From positions 1 through 7,700 of the forward strand of contig JAKAHI010000056.1 in the NCBI GenBank assembly GCA_021815065.1: DNA of 7,700 bases, read 5' to 3'. The translations under genes and the position numbers were made by a program. This document shows, piece after piece, positions 6,291-7,700 of the stretch (within the stretch, counting starts at the first letter, position 1; every line of letters starts with the position of its first letter). The stretch comes from a bacterium. GTDB lineage: Bacteria; JAMCPX01. The notes under the pieces were generated by a model that searched no databases, was not told the DNA's origin, and saw only the letters and a list, made by a program, of their open reading frames with translations.

Positions 6291-7002
6291 ACCGAAGCTC
6301 AGCATAATACTTGCCTGTTATAACGAATCCTCGCACCTGCAAAAGAGTTTTCAGGCATTAAAAGACATGCTGTCTCATGCGAATTTCACGTACGAAATCA
6401 TCATGGTAGACGATAAAAGCACGGATCGCACGCCTGAGATACTGCAGGACATCATCAAACAGCATCCGGATATGCAGATAAAGCTGATCCCGCACGACCG
6501 CAATACAGGCCGGGGCAGGGCAGTGACCGACGGGTTTAAGGCTGCCGGGGCGGATATCGCCGGTTATATAGATGTAGACCTCGAAATAGATGCGGTTTAC
6601 CTGTATGCCTTTTATCATGCAATCCGTGAAGGCTTCGATGCAGCAATCGGCGAAAGGGTGTCGCGCCTCGGTCTGCATTCCATCGCGAGGATTTTTACGG
6701 GCAGAAGCTACAACATGCTCATGAGAGCATTTATAGACCTCCCGCTGCATGATACGGAATCCGGCATCAAGTTTTTCGACAGGCAAAAGCTGTTGTCTAT
6801 TGTTGACAGTGTCCATGACCCTCACTGGTTCTGGGACACGGAGATATGCGCCAGGATGTACAAAGCAGGGTATACGATAAAAGAAATACCGTGTATTTAT
6901 GCGAGGAACAGACATAAAAAATCGACGGTAAAACTGATACAAGATTCAATCTATTATTTCAAGAACCTGATAAAATTCAGAAAAGTATATAAATCGCTGT
7001 AA
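6283..7002 (+). CDS. GT2 family glycosyltransferase, polyprenyl-phosphate sugar synthase type (DPM1/ArnC-like)
   Basis: The enzyme likely moves a sugar from a nucleotide donor to a polyprenyl phosphate on the cytoplasmic face of the membrane. The GT-A fold begins KLSIILACYNE (5-15), then MVDDKSTDRT (41-50) with the nucleotide-binding aspartates, and the metal-binding DVD at 97-99 (DVDLE rather than the common DADLQ). RNTGRGRAV (73-81) and HWFWDTEI (181-188) are also typical of the dolichyl-phosphate mannose synthase group. At 239 residues it lacks the C-terminal membrane helices of ArnC, so it resembles the soluble DPM1 class. Its ATG overlaps the aminotransferase stop by 8 bases, so it completes a three-gene operon and plausibly makes the lipid donor for the GT-C enzyme. 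Donor sugar is not determined. Confidence 0.92.
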   Translation: MDKPKLSIILACYNESSHLQKSFQALKDMLSHANFTYEIIMVDDKSTDRTPEILQDIIKQHPDMQIKLIPHDRNTGRGRAVTDGFKAAGADIAGYIDVDLEIDAVYLYAFYHAIREGFDAAIGERVSRLGLHSIARIFTGRSYNMLMRAFIDLPLHDTESGIKFFDRQKLLSIVDSVHDPHWFWDTEICARMYKAGYTIKEIPCIYARNRHKKSTVKLIQDSIYYFKNLIKFRKVYKSL

Positions 7003-7035
7003 CAAGACTCTAATTTAGCGAGAGTTCCCCACCCC

Positions 7036-7359
7036 TTATGCTACTTTCAGCTCGACGCCCTTTTGTCTTATTTCATAGATAAGCGGCAGCCACGTATCAT
7101 TCTTATAGGATTCAGACGAAATGGGCACAGGCTCAATTCTCGGGTCAACCCGCCATGCCGCCTGCAGCAGCATCGTGCCTTCTTCATATCGATCCTTGCC
7201 AAAGTCCGGTGAAACTATGGCAAGATCTATATCACTGTCCGGATGCGCACTGCTGGTTGCGTATGATCCGTAAAGCACGACTTTTTCCACGCGGATACCG
7301 TTTCTTATTAAGACGTCTGCAAATCTTTTAATTATTTCTGTAATTTCTTTGTCAACCAT
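7036..7359 (-). CDS. Minimal nucleotidyltransferase (MNT) domain protein, HEPN/MNT pair antitoxin type
   Basis: This small member of the polymerase-beta nucleotidyltransferase superfamily contains VVLYGSYATSSAH (27-39) followed by DSDIDLAIVS (41-50). Gly31-Ser32 and the metal-binding Asp43 and Asp45 form the GSx(n)DxD motif, and Glu76 in RIEPV is a likely third carboxylate. In characterised HEPN/MNT systems the MNT protein neutralises the HEPN RNase, in several cases by adding AMP groups near its active site. At 107 residues it is full length, and all catalytic residues seen are kept. The ATG at 7359 has GAGGA about 9 bases upstream. It overlaps by 28 bases with the end of a HEPN-like reading frame that appears broken, so this copy may be an orphan. 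It converges on the GT2 gene with a gap of 33 bases. Confidence 0.9.
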   Translation of the reverse strand: MVDKEITEIIKRFADVLIRNGIRVEKVVLYGSYATSSAHPDSDIDLAIVSPDFGKDRYEEGTMLLQAAWRVDPRIEPVPISSESYKNDTWLPLIYEIRQKGVELKVA

Positions 7360-7448
7360 ATATAAACTTCCTCTAATTCTTTAAATTTCTTTTGCGTAAA
7401 GTCTGCCGTACACTTCTTATAAAATTCCCCTTTGTCGTCGGGGTACCT
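7332..7448 (-). pseudogene. C-terminal remnant of a HEPN-domain protein
   Basis: Read on the minus strand, 38 codons from 7448 to the TAA at 7334-7332 give RYPDDKGEFYKKC, then QKKFKELEEVYIWLTKKLQK. A RYPD motif followed by an amphipathic helix rich in Lys and Glu and a final W-L-K-K segment is what the C-terminus of HEPN partners of MNT proteins looks like. The fragment overlaps the MNT start by 28 bases, the usual gene order for such pairs. Directly upstream in the same frame is a TAA (7451-7449), then DFKLNRL and a TGA at 7475-7473. No RX4-6H catalytic motif or HEPN N-terminus is visible before the window end. A truncated or frameshifted gene is the best reading; a sequencing error is less likely given two stops. 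Confidence 0.6.
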
Positions 7449-7700
7449 TTATAGTCTATTCAATTTAAAATCTCAAGTTGGGAATACGCACAATGTGCTG
7501 CAACGTGTCACTGCAGGGTAAGGACGTCCGCCGGCAGGCCTGCGGATGTAAAAATCGATCCGTCCGGACAAAACGGCTTCCTTCCTTGAGAATCTTCCTT
7601 ATATTATAGAATAACGGTGAAGCTGAGCGCAGGATATTTTCCGTTTCGTGAGACCTCTTATGCGAGCGGCTTTATCATCTTTTGTTGGAAAGCATACGTC
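7449..7700. other. Region without a supported gene
   Basis: In the first 60 bases the HEPN frame may continue in degraded form. Beyond that I see no HEPN N-terminus. Two short frames run to the window edge: on the minus strand about 30 codons from 7700 to a TAA near 7608, and on the plus strand from GTG 7617 to the end. Neither has a recognisable motif or a good ribosome-binding site, and either could be part of a gene lying outside. Confidence 0.4.
7524..7549. repeat. GC-rich inverted repeat
   Basis: ACGTCCGC (7524-7531) pairs with GCGGATGT (7542-7549) at seven of eight positions, the eighth being a G-U pair in RNA. The 10-bp palindrome GCAGGCCTGC (7534-7543) overlaps its inner side, so two alternative folds compete. 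There is no T tract on the exit side in either direction, so it is not a standard terminator. It may be a short dispersed palindromic repeat. Confidence 0.4.

Noticed and set aside
6358..6942. Minus-strand open frame of 194 codons opposite the GT2 gene
   Set aside because: The GT2 motifs are on the plus strand and no protein family is recognisable in the antisense reading.
7003..7035. ACTCT/AGAGT hairpin between the convergent GT2 and MNT genes as a bidirectional terminator
   Set aside because: The stem is only five A/T-rich pairs with a 9-base loop and no T tract on either side.

Overview
The window is a piece of a bacterial chromosome of moderate GC content. The most likely source is a Gram-negative environmental bacterium of the deltaproteobacterial or Nitrospirota type. 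This rests on three things: a yggS-proC operon, a TMTC-like membrane glycosyltransferase with TPRs, and the short dispersed repeat that begins GTCATTGCGA and ends AGCAATCT. No rRNA or tRNA is present, so taxonomy is inference only.

Layout. Bases 1-89 hold the 3' end of a plus-strand gene; its C-terminus resembles that of an outer-membrane beta-barrel. Bases 90-577 are non-coding and dominated by a roughly 340 bp imperfect fold-back element (132-469). Its two ends are inverted copies of a short dispersed repeat. Bases 578-2626 are a compact minus-strand housekeeping operon, transcribed from right to left: yggS (PLP homeostasis), proC (proline biosynthesis), then a dCMP deaminase. A divergent gap of about 140 bp follows, with a possible short leader ORF, and then a plus-strand left-handed beta-helix acyltransferase (2767-3348) ending at a hairpin.

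Bases 3470-7002 are a tightly overlapping three-gene plus-strand operon: a multi-spanning GT-C (TMTC-like) glycosyltransferase with C-terminal TPRs, a DegT/ArnB-type sugar aminotransferase, and a GT2 polyprenyl-phosphate glycosyltransferase of the DPM1/ArnC type. The order of activities suggests one pathway. The aminotransferase makes an amino sugar, the GT2 enzyme loads a sugar onto a polyprenyl phosphate, and the GT-C enzyme transfers it to an acceptor on the far side of the membrane. This parallels ArnB/ArnC/ArnT, but with a TPR-bearing transferase that could select a protein acceptor. The upstream acyltransferase may modify the same glycan.

Bases 7036-7448 hold, on the minus strand, an intact minimal nucleotidyltransferase (MNT) gene overlapped at its start by the last 38 codons of a HEPN-type partner. 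Stop codons lie directly upstream of that fragment, so this looks like a decayed HEPN/MNT toxin-antitoxin pair with only the MNT half left. The last 250 bases show no gene I can support.
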